NCBI RefSeq assembly: GCF_001522545.3
Contig: NC_031770.1
Span: 108,693,368-108,757,367, forward strand
Length of the DNA: 64,000 nucleotides
Direction: 5' to 3'
Origin: Parus major
Lineage: Eukaryota; Chordata; Aves; Passeriformes; Paridae
The notes under the pieces were generated by a model. That model was not told where the DNA came from, did no database searches, and saw only the letters and a program-made list of their open reading frames with translations. Shown here piece by piece: positions 35,401-47,490 of the stretch (its first letter is position 1; each line of letters starts with the position of its first letter). The position numbers were made by a program, and so were the translations under genes.

Positions 35401-36982
35401 AAATGTTTGCTCCAGACTGGTAAGGTTCATGGAGCCAAAGGAGAGAATGTGCAGTTCAGGCATTTGGCTGGAGGCAGGAAGTTTTGGTATCTTCCTTTTA
35501 CAATGTTTAGTGCAGAAAATAACTATCCAAAGAAAAAGAAACATTATTTTTTGATGTTTTCCATCTGGCTCATAACCTTACATTGTAATGTGGACTCTTA
35601 ATTCTGCCTCCTCCTGCCTGATTAGCTGTTGACTTGAACACCTAAATCCCTGTGTCAAACACCTCTGTTCAGGGGTTAAAACTGGGGGTGAATTTCCTTC
35701 CCTGAAGCCTTGCATCCAAAATCTGTTTGGCTTGCAAAGTTTTTGGGAAGTGATATTTTCTTGCTAGGGGCTTTTAGAGCCAAATACGTGCTGCAAGGGG
35801 ACTGCCATAGTCTGAGGGAAATGCTATTAATATAACCAGAACATGTTATTGATATCCCTACAAGCCATTATTTATTTGGAAGAGAAATTTCAGCCTTTTT
35901 CTCTTGATCTACATGGGTTTTTTTCCTCTTCAAAATAATTTGAATCTCCAAGCAAATAAATTCAGCATTTCTGTGCAGAGAATTTTTCTTTTAACAAATC
36001 CTGAGATTATATTGGCAAGTTTACAGTATCTAGTAACCATTTTTATTATTATTCTTTTTTTACTTACATCCACACTGAGGAATACACTGAACACCAATGG
36101 ATATGTTTTATGGATCTCCACACAAAAAATAAAGAAAAGAAGAAAAAAATAAAAAGCATAAGCTAGAGCCCCAGCGAAAGCAATGAAAACATTTCCTTTT
36201 CAAAGCTTTCCTTTGCTTGCTAGGAAAATATTTATGAAATGCAGTTTAATACATTTGCTGAAAATTAACACAGAGATGCATTTGCAGCTAATTAACCTAT
36301 TCTCAAAGAAAGCAATTGGGAAATGCTTGATTAATGTTTAAGGCATAAGATACACACAAAAAATGTAGGCAAAACTTCATCATGGCACCCAGGAGATCGC
36401 TGTGTGACACAATCTAGAGTCTGTGTGTAGCTCACTCTCCACAGGAACTAATTTTGAAGCGCCAGAATGCTGTGAATTGTCTGTAAAACACTGTAGAAGA
36501 AGCTCAGCGTAGAACAGAAGGCATGCTTTCCCTAGGAAGAATGCTGATAAAATTTTAATGAAGTAACATGTTGTCATGGGGATTTGTTGCTATTCATTAA
36601 TTCATTGTGCTTTTCCCCTATAGTTTTGCTGAAGTTGAGTGACAAATTGTCAAGTAGCAGTCTTAGAGGTTTAAAGTTTCTCATTGATAATCCAACTTTA
36701 CTGCAAATAGTTTTAAAGTATCCACTGTTTATGGAATAAGCTTTCTGAGGTGTTGGAGTTAGACTCACCCATGTGGGGAGAGCCAGGGAATGGGCTGTGT
36801 TTACTTTATTCCCTCAACCACCTCACTAACAGGAACTGAAAAATCCACCTCCCAGGCACAGGTCCTACCACATCTGAATATTTCCAGACACGTTCTTATT
36901 ATCAGCATGCCCATCTTTAAAAAAAACCAAAACAATAGCCCTGAAAAATTTATGTCCTTCCCACTGAGGGTGTGGTGAGAAC
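32471..36982. other. 4.5-kb non-coding stretch
   Basis: No gene or mobile element recognised. A 7-bp-stem inverted repeat GTGGTGG/CCACCAC lies at 32840-32858. Frames of 126 codons (33574-33954, minus) and 132 codons (35203-35601, plus) show no domain. The segment at 36200-36350 contains 'atgcatttgcagctaattaa', a POU/homeodomain-like cluster typical of developmental enhancers, though unverified. Confidence 0.55.
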
Positions 36983-37417
36983 TCTGGCCTGAGAAGGGGA
37001 TGGAGCTGGGGAAGGGTCTGGAGCACAGCTCTGATGAGGAGCAGCTGAGGGAGGAGCTGGGGAAGCTCAGGCTGGAGAAAAGGAGGCTCAGGGGGGGCCC
37101 TTCTGGCTCTGCACAACTCCCTGACAGGAGGGGACAGCCAAGTGGGATCAGGCTCTGCTCCCAGGGAACAAGTGACAGGACCATAAGAAATGGCCACAAG
37201 TTGTGTCAGGGAGGTTTAGATCAGATATTAGGAAAAATTTCTTCAGGGGAAGTGTTGTCCAGCTTTAGAACAGGTGGAGCCACCACCCCTGGAGGCATTT
37301 CCAAGCTCTGCAGCTGTGGGACCTGGGGATGTGGTTTAGTGGTGGTCTTGGCAGTGGTGCTGGAGGAACTGTTGGAATAGCTGTTCTTAGAGGGCTTTTC
37401 CATGATTCTGTGAATCT
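36983..37417 (+). mobile_element. CR1 LINE 3' fragment, about 435 bp
   Basis: Landmarks are 'ggagctggggaagggtctgg', 'gatgaggagcagctgaggga', 'aggctggagaaaaggaggct', 'gggaacaagtgacaggacc', 'ttaggaaaaatttcttcag', 'ggagccaccacccctggagg', 'atgtggtttagtggtgg' and terminal 'ttccatgattctgtgaatc'. It covers the end of ORF2 and most of the 3' region without a large gap, and is clearly a 5'-truncated insertion. Confidence 0.92.
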
Positions 37418-38590
37418 GACATCTGTGGGGATTCTGTAGTTTTTTGGGTTTTTTCTCACAGGGGCTTTATCAATGTAACCCCCATCAGGATGTGAAGTAT
37501 GGATGGAATTTACCTTTACAAGAAAGCAAGTAAATAAAACCCCATAAAAAGATTTTCGTGACTGACATTTCAGCAACAGCAGGGATCATATTCAAACCAT
37601 AAAATTGTGAGGTGCATGAGAAAACAAGAAGTTTAGTGGGCTTCTTTAGAGATGTTGACTCATTTATGGTTTTGGCTCTTGAGAGCCGAGTGTTGTTTCC
37701 TTACTCAGTGTGTGCTTCCATATCAGACCATGTCTTCTGTCTTAATCTTTGCAAATATCCATATCCAGCACAGGCTTTTGTAATTTCTTATTCAAGATAA
37801 CATTTTTGTATCTTAAAAGTTATCCTAAGCTCCCTGAATGCTATAGAGAATGACAATCAGCTTCAGCTGGTGTCAGTTGGATCAGTTGTTTCTCATTTAA
37901 ACTGTTCCAAAGTTTCAGGGGTTTGGGGTTTTTTTTGTTTCCTTTTTTTTTTTCTTTTTTTTTTCTTTTTTTGTTCCTATATAGGGAAAATACTTTTTCA
38001 GGAAGAAGAAGGTCTAAATTTTGCACAATGAGGTGATATTCACATAGCAACACATTGTTTAAATATAATATTTTCCTGGATTGGCTTCCAGATGTTTTCC
38101 AGATTTGCTGACAATTCTGCAATGGAAAGAGTTAGAGTGTAATATCAGACATGATCATGGCAAGTCCTGGTGTCCAGATTTTAATTTTCCACTAATATCG
38201 CTGAAAATGAAGGAGATGATTTTAAACAGACATTTTAAGACATCTCTGTTTACCCAGACTTCCCTAATTATCACTAGTGAATATGGATATTTAGCCAGTA
38301 AGGGATTTGTAGGAGACAAAATTATTTCATGAACAGCATGATCATTGTTTAGTTGTTCTAATGGTTGCACACATGGTTTTGAAACTACAACTGGAAGAAT
38401 TTTTCCCTCAGAAGATTGCCAAAAAATTTCTCCTTTCCATTTCTGTACCAGTGTCAAGAATAAATCTTCCTAACCACCACAAATGGGAGATCTAAATTGT
38501 TCAGTCTACCAGACACAGTCTTAAAACAATCTCTTAAATTATTAAATTTTATATCAGCTGTGTTTTATCAGAGCTCACCCCTATTCTGTG
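37418..38590. other. Non-coding with a T-rich tract
   Basis: No gene recognised. The T-rich tract at 37929-37974 is described separately. Confidence 0.6.
37929..37974. repeat. Poly-T/pyrimidine tract
   Basis: Long T runs interrupted by single C and G bases. On the minus strand it is an A-rich run that could be the tail of a degraded retroposed sequence, but no body is recognisable. Confidence 0.85.
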
Positions 38591-38782
38591 TTGGCTGAAG
38601 AGGGACCTTTCACAAGGGCAGGGCTAGAGCAAGGGGGAATAGCTTTAAACTGGCAGAGGGCAGTGGAGAGGTCAGATAGGATGAAGAAATTCTTCCCTGT
38701 GAGGGTGGTGAGGCCCAGGCACAGGCAGTCCAGAGAAGTTGTGGCTGCCTCATCCCTGGAAGTGCTCAGGAGCAGGTTGGAA
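38591..38782 (+). mobile_element. CR1 LINE fragment lacking its 3' terminus
   Basis: The copy starts at 'gaagagggacctttcacaag', continues through 'agaaattcttccctgtgagg', 'ggtgaggcccaggcacagg', 'cagagaagttgtggctgcc' and 'catccctggaagtgctcagg', and stops at 'agcaggttggaagccaagg'. The last 100 or so bases of CR1, including 'ccatggcagggg' and the terminal repeat, are missing. CR1 copies are normally truncated at the 5' end, so loss of the 3' end points to a later deletion. Confidence 0.88.
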
Positions 38783-39482
38783 GCCAAGGAAATTCATGGA
38801 TCTCATACCCTGGGCTTCCCCACAGAGCTTTCAGGTGGAAGAAAATTTGAACCAGTTAGTGCTGAGGCTGTATCCTGTCTAAACTCAGAACTAAAGGTGC
38901 AGCAGGCCATCACTGCTACCTGTTCTATCATCCAGTCCTGCTGGATGTGCCTGTGGCTTGCTTGGAAACAGGATGACTCCAGAGGTTTAGCTTCTTTCTG
39001 TTGTTTCATATTTTTGGACATATCTTCTCACTTCAACATGGTTTGAGTAAATATGTGATTGAGAAGTGATAGGGAAAATAGAGTAAAAGAATTTTTAAAA
39101 ATGACATTTTAGATCTAATTATGAGGACTTGCAGAGCCAAAAATTTGAACTCTGAGTTGGTTGAATCAGTGTAATCATAGATCGGTGTAACTTTACACCA
39201 AGTGAGAATCCAGGGCAGAACCTGCTTTGTTAGTGTTAAGTGGGGAGTTAAGCCAAATTATCCTGTTACACACTGGATCAGAATCAAGACTTGTGATCCT
39301 CCACCCAGATTTTCTTTGCTGTCTAACCTTCTGCATCTAAATCTCCTTTTAAACACACTTCTCTTTCATTCCAGTAGGACCTTAGCATAATTTGTACTTT
39401 AATTCTACCTTTTGCTAAATGATCTTAATGTCCTTTACAGGAATTAATTGATTAAGGCTCTGCCTGCTCTTAAGAGTGATGC
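38783..39482. other. Non-coding, no recognised element
   Basis: No gene or repeat recognised. The 152-codon frame at 38588-39046 begins inside the preceding CR1 copy and runs on by chance. Confidence 0.6.
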
Positions 39483-39610
39483 TTTTATCCTCAGTTTATC
39501 CGGGGGGATATTGAAACATATCCAAGTCAAGTAACAAGCTCAAGGTCACAGGAGGGGAGTGAACAAAACTGGGAATCAAACCTCCAAGCCTGGATCTGCA
39601 CTCAGTTCAG
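39483..39610 (-). mobile_element. MIR-like SINE remnant
   Basis: The + strand reads 'ttttatcctcagtttatccg', 'caagtaacaagctcaaggtc', 'actgggaatcaaacctccaa' and 'cctggatctgc'. These correspond in order to the reverse complement of MIR: 'ttatccccattttacag', 'aagtaacttgcccaaggtc', 'gctgggattcgaaccca', 'ggtctg'. Highly diverged and truncated at both ends, consistent with a very old amniote relic. It was matched by eye only. Confidence 0.65.
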
Positions 39611-41844
39611 GGATTGTGTGCAGGCAGGTCTGGATCCAGCAACTTCTAGCCAAGCCTTGCAGTGAGATGTAATTAATTTGTTAGGAATGCCTATAAATAA
39701 AATAAATGCTGAAATGATCCACACTTCTCTGTTGTCAAAATCATCCCCATCTCTCGCAATCCCTACTCACTGGCTGCTGACATTATTTCTTGGTTATTGG
39801 ATGACAGTTCAGTGCCTTGAGTGTTCCTCTCGCTGTAGGGTTAGTAGGATAATTGACAAACCACAGGGACCAGATCCCTGGATTAGGATGACCGGACTGT
39901 CAAAACAGCCATGACAAACTCTCACATCAACTTCTACTGCAAGTCAAGTCCATGAGGAAAAAATGCACCTTGGCAGAGCCAGAAGGGAAGTCTTTAGTTT
40001 AAATCTTTTCCCACTGCACAAAAAGCTACAGCAAGGGGGAGGAGAGAGCATGGATCTTTGTGTTTAATTCATAGAAAACTCTGTTCCAGCAAGTCACAAT
40101 TAATTAGAGTACTTGAGTAAACATTTTGGGGTCCTATTGTGTTTGCTTAATGTGTTTACTGGAATGCATGACAGATGTCACTTCTGTTTCTTATTAGAGA
40201 CTGACAAATGACTGTAGAGTCTGTGTGTGTGTAGCCCTCAAGAACACCCACACACAAACAAATGAATTTGTTTTGCAAGGTGAATATTAGCATCTAAAAG
40301 TCGTGGGCACTATTTAAATTAGTTACTGTCTACACAGGAACTTTAGAAATTTAAAGCATTATAGAAATACTGTTACTAGTATTACTGAATAATATCTTCA
40401 GGGCTTTTTTTTCTTTTTTACATTTAAATTTTAAAAAAGAACACTTGAAACAATAGTCAAATCATTTGCTTTACTTCATGTCACTTTTAACATGTCTCTT
40501 AGACTTTTGGAAATTCAGTCACACATCTTTGAAATGACAGCTAGAGTGGCATCTGTTTATAAAGAAAGAGAAGTGTTCTCTGTATGAAAATCTATATTGC
40601 AAAACGTTGAAAGAAAATTAAGATGCAAATACAGAAGAAGGTTATTTACTCCGTTCTGCAACTAACACATGGGATCGGGACACCTAGGATTAGAAATATT
40701 CAATTGTTTTTAAAGTATAAAACTTGAAAATTATTCTCCATGCTTCACTTGGGCTTTGGAGTATGATCAAATGGGTTTAGAATGGCTAATCAGTTTTTGG
40801 GGCATTTATTTTATTGAGAGTCACATTTAAGAAAGAAAAGTGAAATTAGAAAAGATTCCACAAACACTGTTTATTTAATGTTGCAGAATGCAAAAGAAGA
40901 CCTGAGAGTTATAGTATTGAGGATGAAAATCTAGAGATGGGAGGGAACCAGAGTAGGAGGAAATGACATTTTCTGCATGAAAACTAAAATGACAATTTTG
41001 GTTTGCATTTTTCAGAATTTTGTGGTTATTTTATTTTTTTCTCTGTGAGCCACCAAGTTTCCTGGTAGGTGAAAAGATTTACATCCTGAAGCTGACTTGT
41101 CATTCAGATGTGAAATGCCCTCAGATTTGTGGAGACACATAGTTTGAATTAAAGATTTTTCTTTATTTTGTTGTTGTTGTTTTTAACTGCATAATCTAGT
41201 CCCTACTCTTTAAAGTCAGTTCCTGGCCTAGACTTTGATTTAATAAAGCACATAGACATGTGCACTAACAGGTTTATTCATGTAGTTCCAGAAAAATCTT
41301 CAGAGAAGAAACAGAAGTGGAATTTTATTCATTTATTTTTCCTCAAAGTGCATAAAATATACATTAAATACATCTAGACATTTTTAAAATATGCTGATAT
41401 ATGGCTATAATGACTCTTTAGCTGCTGGTAGGACTTAGGAGTGAAAATCAACACGAGGCACCCCAGTTAACCCATCCATCACCTAGAATTGCTTTTTCCT
41501 GTCCTGACCTGAATGAAATTTCATTTGCTCCAGGGAAAGTTTGCTGAAGTTCTGTGTTGGAGGAGTCAAATCTCCATCGCTGAGAGAGACAAATAAAAAG
41601 TTTATTTTTGGCCTTAGGCCAGTCCTGCTTGTTACCTGTGAATTTCGGTGTCAGTGGGAGGTTAGAACAAAACCTTTCTTTGGCCAACCTGCTGATTTCT
41701 TCACTCACATTGTTCTTCTCCGTGGAGTCAAGAAAATTTGGCAGCAGGGGAGAAGAGTCAGCAGTGTGTTCTTGTGGTTTCATGTTCTGCCAGCTGGGTC
41801 TTTGCTTACAGTAGGCACAGAGAAGTTTTCATAATATACCTTGA
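39611..41844. other. Non-coding, no recognised element
   Basis: AT-rich sequence without a recognised gene or repeat. Short (GT)n and (CA)n runs near 40221-40256 face each other as a weak inverted repeat. The 111-codon minus frame at 41448-41783 and overlapping plus frames have no recognised domain. Confidence 0.6.
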
Positions 41845-42014
41845 TCATAGAATCACAGAATCACAGAATGGTTTGGGTTGAAGGGATATTAAATCTCACC
41901 CAGTTCCAGCCCCCTGCCATGGGGGAGGACACATTCCACCAGACCAGGTTGCTCCAAGTCCCATCAAGCCTGGTCTTGAACACTTCCAGGGATGGAGAGT
42001 CCACAGCCTCTCTT
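41845..42014 (-). mobile_element. CR1 LINE 3' fragment with terminal repeat
   Basis: On the + strand it starts with 'atagaatcacagaatcacag', the CR1 terminal octamer repeat reversed. It then gives 'aatggtttgggttgaaggg', 'ccccctgccatgggggagg', 'accaggttgctccaagtccc' and 'aacacttccagggatggaga'. A clear 5'-truncated copy of about 170 bp. Confidence 0.93.
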
Positions 42015-44515
42015 AGTTTAGTTTTGTTTAGATTATTTAGTGCTTTTAAGCTCAGATGTTTTAATTTCTGTGTGACTGATACTTCCTTGACCAAGTTAAT
42101 ATCATTGTCACCCTCCAAATCACAATGTTACATATCAAAAATTAAAACTTTTCTTTATTATTATTTTTTAAAATCATTCCAAGTGAAAAATCTGAAAGTT
42201 TCCTTTTGCAGATGATGACTTAGAAATGTATCATTGTTTTTGCAAACACTATTTTCTTTTTTTTTCTGCGCATATTAAATCTGTGAATCTGAGTTAAATC
42301 CATAAGACCTTTTGGTAATACTGACTGCACTTCTCACAACTCCACTGTAAGATGAGACACTAAAACAGTATCTACAGCATGAACCTTAAAATATCAGCAA
42401 GCATGTTCCAAATGTATAATTTGAGCTTTGTAGCTTACTTCTATACTCTGATTCAACATTTCTGATATATGTGTGTGATTGGAAAAATGATAGTGGTGCC
42501 AAATTCATGTGGGATACAAGCACGTTTGCCACATAAAGGAATGACATTATTCAATGTGGTAAAAACTGCATCACTGCAGTTTGAGTGAGTTTTCTGTAAA
42601 TTGCTACAAGCTCTCCCCCAAAGAAAATACTGTGCTAGAAGTTTTGGGGTTTTTTTTTCAGCAGGGTTTTTCATTGCTGAGTTCCTAATATAACCTTCTG
42701 TTAACATCCAAATCAAATTACAGTTTTTCATCTTGGACTTCATGCAGGAATGTCACATATTCCTGATCCTGCTCGGTTTTTATGCAATTAGCAGAACATT
42801 TAGAGATTTACCTGGTAGCTGTCTGGGAACACCAAGCTGGTGGTCTTGCTGAAATCCTAATTTCAGGGAGTGACCAAGCAGGAGCACCAGCACACCCCAG
42901 CATTGGCTCAGCTGTCAGTGTCTTACACTGGGTCAACAAGGACCCTCAAATGCCTACAGCAGGAAGGAAATTACTTTCCCCAATGTTTTGGTGAGATAAA
43001 ATTACCGAGATTTCTGAAAGCAGAAGCAACTTCAGCACAGTGCTGAGAATACTGGTAAGTAATAATTGGGATGATCTAACAAACAAGGTCTGAATAAGAA
43101 TGTTTAATATGTTAAAAGCAAAAACATGGCAGGAGACTGAAAGACATGTAAGAAAGCCACATGGACCTTAAGAACCAGGGCTGAGTGTTTCTATGGTGTA
43201 AATCAGGACAGTGTTATTCAATTTTGTGTTTCTGAAAGGAAGGAAAGAAAGAAGAAATATTAAGTGTGAAAATTGTTTTCTTATAAAAGTAGTGCTGTGT
43301 TTTTGAGAATTTATCCTTCAGTTAGGATCCCTTCTTTCATGGCATGATTTGGATTTTTAGTCAAGTGAAGGCATTGAGAAGTGAACCAGGAGCATCTCCT
43401 CCAGCTTCTGCTTCCCTCCTTGTCCTATCTGAGCTGAAAATATAGAGCTGAAATAGAGCTGGATGTGGTTGAAAGTGGCTCAAGGTGTGATTTGTAACCC
43501 ATAAGTAACCTGTCTGTACTCAGTGGCTGATTCAAAGAGGGGCCTAGACTTGCAATTACATACAGTTAAAGGAACTTTTAGCCCAGATAATGAAAAATCC
43601 AGTTTTTATTTGCTAAAAGTTTGGGATAAATTGCGAGGTCAGCAGTGTTGCTTTGTCTGATCTTTAAGTGAAGCAAGATCCATAAACTTGAACTGTTAAA
43701 ATCAGAGATCACCTTTTCTTTTCATCCTTCATTTCTATCTTAGAATTGGGATCAGAATTAGGTAGAGAAAAAGTAATATTTGCACATATAAATTATATGT
43801 ACTTATGAAACCAATGGTAGATGTGTCTATTAAAGGAATTAAGGAAAAAAATTAGTTCAAGATTGAAGCCTGGACACAGTGGAAAGTTCTGATCAGAGTT
43901 CCAGCAATAACAGGAAAATGTTGAGATCTGTCAAGAAGCTAAATTGAGATGAATGAAGATGTCCCCAATAGGTAGTGGTGGGGGATGTCCCCCACCAGTG
44001 GCAGCCCACAAGGTCTTGCCTTCAGCCTGGCTACTGCAGCCAGCATTTTACCAGCCTTGCACAGGCTCTCAGGGACATTGTCTAGCAGATATCAGCAGAA
44101 ATTTTCCATTTGGAGTCAATTACTTTCTAACAGAAGTCATCATGCTGGATTCATGAACTTCCAGCCCAACAGGGAGTCAGAGCTTTGATTCCTCAGGGTA
44201 CAGGTCAGATGAATTTGCCACCTACATGTGGTTTAAAATCATGTGAATTCAAGGGCAGATGGAGACATCTGTCTGAACCTGCTTCTGCTGTTTGATTACA
44301 TTTATTAATATTAAAGTTTTTTTCTGGATCACTTCTGATTCTTGTATTCAGTACACAGCTGACACAGATCACACTTTGTGCAGTGCTGAGAGTTGAAAAC
44401 GTGTGGCTTTTTTAATGCTTACATTTTTGCTGTCTCAGTCATGCTTATTGTGGTGTTTTCCAATTTTTACTGTGTTTGGTAATTAGTCAGTCTGAGAAAG
44501 TGGTTACCTTTTTCA
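42015..44515. other. Non-coding, no recognised element
   Basis: No gene or mobile element recognised. A short purine tract (GGAA/GAAA units) lies near 43236-43258. Open frames are all under 100 codons. Confidence 0.6.
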
Positions 44516-44645
44516 CAGGATCATAGACAAATAGAACAGTTTGGGTTGAAGGGACCTTAAAGAGTGTCTTGTTCCAACATCCTCCCATGACCAAGTCATT
44601 TTCCACTAGATCAGGATGCTCAGAATCCCGTCCAACCTGGAGCAT
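44516..44645 (-). mobile_element. CR1 LINE 3' fragment
   Basis: On the + strand: 'caggatcatagacaaataga', 'cagtttgggttgaagggacc', 'ttccaacatcctcccatgac', 'ttttccactagatcaggatg', 'aatcccgtccaacctgg'. A moderately diverged CR1 tail of about 130 bp. Confidence 0.9.
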
Positions 44646-47150
44646 GTACATGGGGATAATACAATTTCTCCTCTCTCAAAAGAGTTCAGCTTGGCCCAAA
44701 ACATGAGCACTCTGGACCAACTAAGAAGAAAAGCCCTTTGCTGGTAGGCATTTTTGTGGTACTGGGTTTTAATTCTTCTCCATGCCTGTAAGTTGTGTAC
44801 ACTCAACAAATTGATATATTGATAAATGGAGTCTGGGAGGGGCTCTGAGGAAACAAACACAGCTCTGCCAAGGAGAGACCTGTTGGCAAAGATATCTTCC
44901 TCGCTGCATCTTCCTCCAGTGACTTCCAAATAACAGTGTTTTAAGTATTTTTACTGTTGAGATTGACTTATAACAACTCTGAGATACCAATGTTGGAAAC
45001 ATCCAGCAATGGAGAAGAAATATTTTCTATCAAAGATGGTGCAGTAAATTTAAAAAAAAAAAAAAATCTATCATTTAGAACAGCACTAACATGGGCATTT
45101 TTCTTCTCTGAAAATTTTTCTTCTCTGCTGTTCTTCCTGCTCAGTGCCTGCAGTGTCTCAGTGCAGAGTCCACAAAAGCACAGGTGATCTCACTGCTCTC
45201 AGCAGAATTATTTTTAGTCAGAAGAGTCATTTGCAGCAGCAAACTCTGAGAATTGCTTAAAAGAAAATGCAGTCATAATTGAAAGAGTGTATGAAATTAA
45301 AACTTAAACCAGTAAGCACCACAAGGGAAAAAAAAAAAAAAAACAGAAATCTATTTGTTTATGCAATTTATATTTATTTATTTCTAACTAAGGTTCTACA
45401 CAATTTTATTTATATGTCTCCAAGCAGGTAATAATTAAGACAGATGCAGCTGCCTATAATACAAACCATTTTTGCTTGCTATTGTTTGTGCTGTATGCTC
45501 AGGAGCTTTAGTTATGTTTTGAACAACCAGTGAGTTAAAATTGCAAATACCTACAGATCTGAGCCTGCCTTGAGCAGCCTTTTTGGTTCTGATTCCTGAC
45601 CTACTTTAGAGGGCTTATTTATTTTTTTGCTGAAGGTAGCACCCAGCTTTTCAAAACAAGATGCTGAGCTAGAGGAATATTTTTAAACAATAACTTAGTT
45701 TGAGAGCAGTCAGTAACTGTAGGCTGTGTAAGCTCTGGGAATGAAGGATTGTATCAAACCAAGGACCATCAATTTTGTTTCTCTAGGTAAATACACAGAC
45801 TTCAACTGGATTGTAGGGGGAGAAATGCAGGCAGTGGAGGAAGAAGGTGAGGATGAGGAGAGGGGTTGGGTCTAAAGTTTATAGGTACTGTATATAGCAG
45901 AAGAAAAATTTATTCTTTGAGTGTATCATAATAAAAAAAATAAATTTTTATATGTGCTGCAATGTTGCTGTGGTTGTATGTCCAGAGAAATCACATTATG
46001 TGACATTATGTAGAGCAGCTCCATCAGTGGCTTCCACTTTCACTGAACTTTCTTCCATCACCTGTCATCTTAAAGCAGTGTGTGCATGACTCAGAAGTCA
46101 AAATCAATAGAAATAAGGAAAATGTAAGTCCTTTAGGCCCACTCACTGCTAATTTCAATGGCAATCCAGCATCTGAGTGCTGCAGTGACAGGATTTCAGA
46201 GAGACTTTCTGCAATAGTGGTGTAAAATAAAGTGCCATTATAGTTAATCTATAGTGTTTGGAAGGACAGGACTTTGCATACAACACACTGATATGAATAT
46301 GTGTTATTTAATTTAATATTTATCAGATTATATAGGGAAAATAGACCATCTCCAGCAAAAGCAAAATGCCTGCGGTTCTATAAAGGAGTAAAAATCTAAC
46401 AGATTTCCAAATAAAAATTCAAATAGGCTTTAACTTTTACAGCTTTGAGTGCCAATAGGTAGATTAAAAGTTAGCTTGAAAAAATGCCTGAGGGAGCAAA
46501 CAGTTGCTTAATGAGGATACATGGAATGAAATTAAAATGCAGCCTTAATAAAGATAAATTCAAAATGTAATGTTAGCAAAGTCATATTATTTAAATCACA
46601 TTCCCATCTATAAAGTGACTACATTTGGTCTATCTGGAAAAACAGAATGAAGAAAACATACACAAACCCTCTAATGATCTCCCAAATCTCAAAGGTTGAC
46701 TTCAAAATTAAGGAATAAGATTTAGCCCACAGAGAATATGAATGGTTACATACAGCGCAGAAAACCTCATTTCAACTTAGGGAATCTTCAAAGCTGTCTT
46801 CCCAAAAGGGCTGGATGTGCATGTTTTGGCTAGTGAGAAACAGATTAGTTTTGCTAAATATTAATAAGTCTTTCCTATATGCCTTAATGCTTGTTATATT
46901 CTCATGCTGTTTTCCTCAGCAGTAAGAGTGTCTTATTGATCTGACACAGGTATTTCACCGCACATGGTGACACCGAACACACAGATGTTAAAAATAAGAC
47001 CTGCCAGAGCTAAGCTGACAGATATTTACTTTAGCAGCTGCAGGTACTTCATCAGGAACAGCTCTAATTCAGCTCAGCCTATGGCCCCATCTTTTACAAT
47101 ACTCTTTTGGGATGCCCTGATATGTTGTCCATGAGCTTCTCCTGTCTGTG
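44646..47150. other. Non-coding with two poly-A runs
   Basis: A15 at 45052-45066 and A16 at 45328-45343. No gene body is attached to either run, so I do not call retroposed copies. The 107-codon minus-strand frame at 44606-44929 starts in the CR1 tail region and is not supported. Confidence 0.6.
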
Positions 47151-47490
47151 TCATAGAATCACAGAATATCCTGAGGTGGAAGGGACCCACCAGGGTCATC
47201 AATTCCAACTCCTGCCCCTGCATAGTCACCCCAACAATCCCACCCTGTGCATCCCTGAGAGCAGTGTCCAAACACTCCTGGAGCTCTGGCAGCCTTGGGG
47301 CTGTGACCATCGCCAGGGGAGCCTGGGCAGTGACCCAAAACCCTCTGGGGGAGGAACCTTTCCCTGAGATCCACCCTAAACCCCCTGAAACAGCTTCATG
47401 CTGCTCCCCTTAGTCCTGTCACTGGTCACCAGAGAGGAGAGATGGGTGCTTGTCCCTCTGCTGCTCCTCACAAAGCAGCTGCAGTCTTCT
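47151..47490 (-). mobile_element. CR1 LINE 3' fragment, 'atcctgagttgg' type, about 340 bp
   Basis: On the + strand: 'tcatagaatcacagaatatc', 'ctgaggtggaagggaccc', 'ccccaacaatcccaccctgt', 'gcagccttggggctgtgacc', 'ccctctgggggaggaacctt', 'cctgtcactggtcaccagag' and 'cctcacaaagcagctgcag'. Same subfamily as 9064-9350 but longer and better kept. Confidence 0.93.

Noticed and set aside
36801..37199. 132-codon minus-strand frame rich in Ser, Leu and Pro
   Set aside because: It is antisense to the CR1 copy at 36983-37417. The low-complexity protein is what reversed CR1 gives.
38588..39046. 152-codon plus-strand open frame
   Set aside because: It starts within the CR1 fragment at 38591-38782 and runs into unrelated sequence. 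No domain, and CR1 3' regions are not coding here.
40221..40256. GTGTGTGT ... CACACACA inverted repeat
   Set aside because: It is two short dinucleotide runs of opposite phase and carries no further complementarity.
45052..45343. Two poly-A runs that might mark a processed pseudogene
   Set aside because: No upstream sequence resembles a known mRNA, and there is no target-site duplication that I can see. CR1 elements do not have poly-A tails either.
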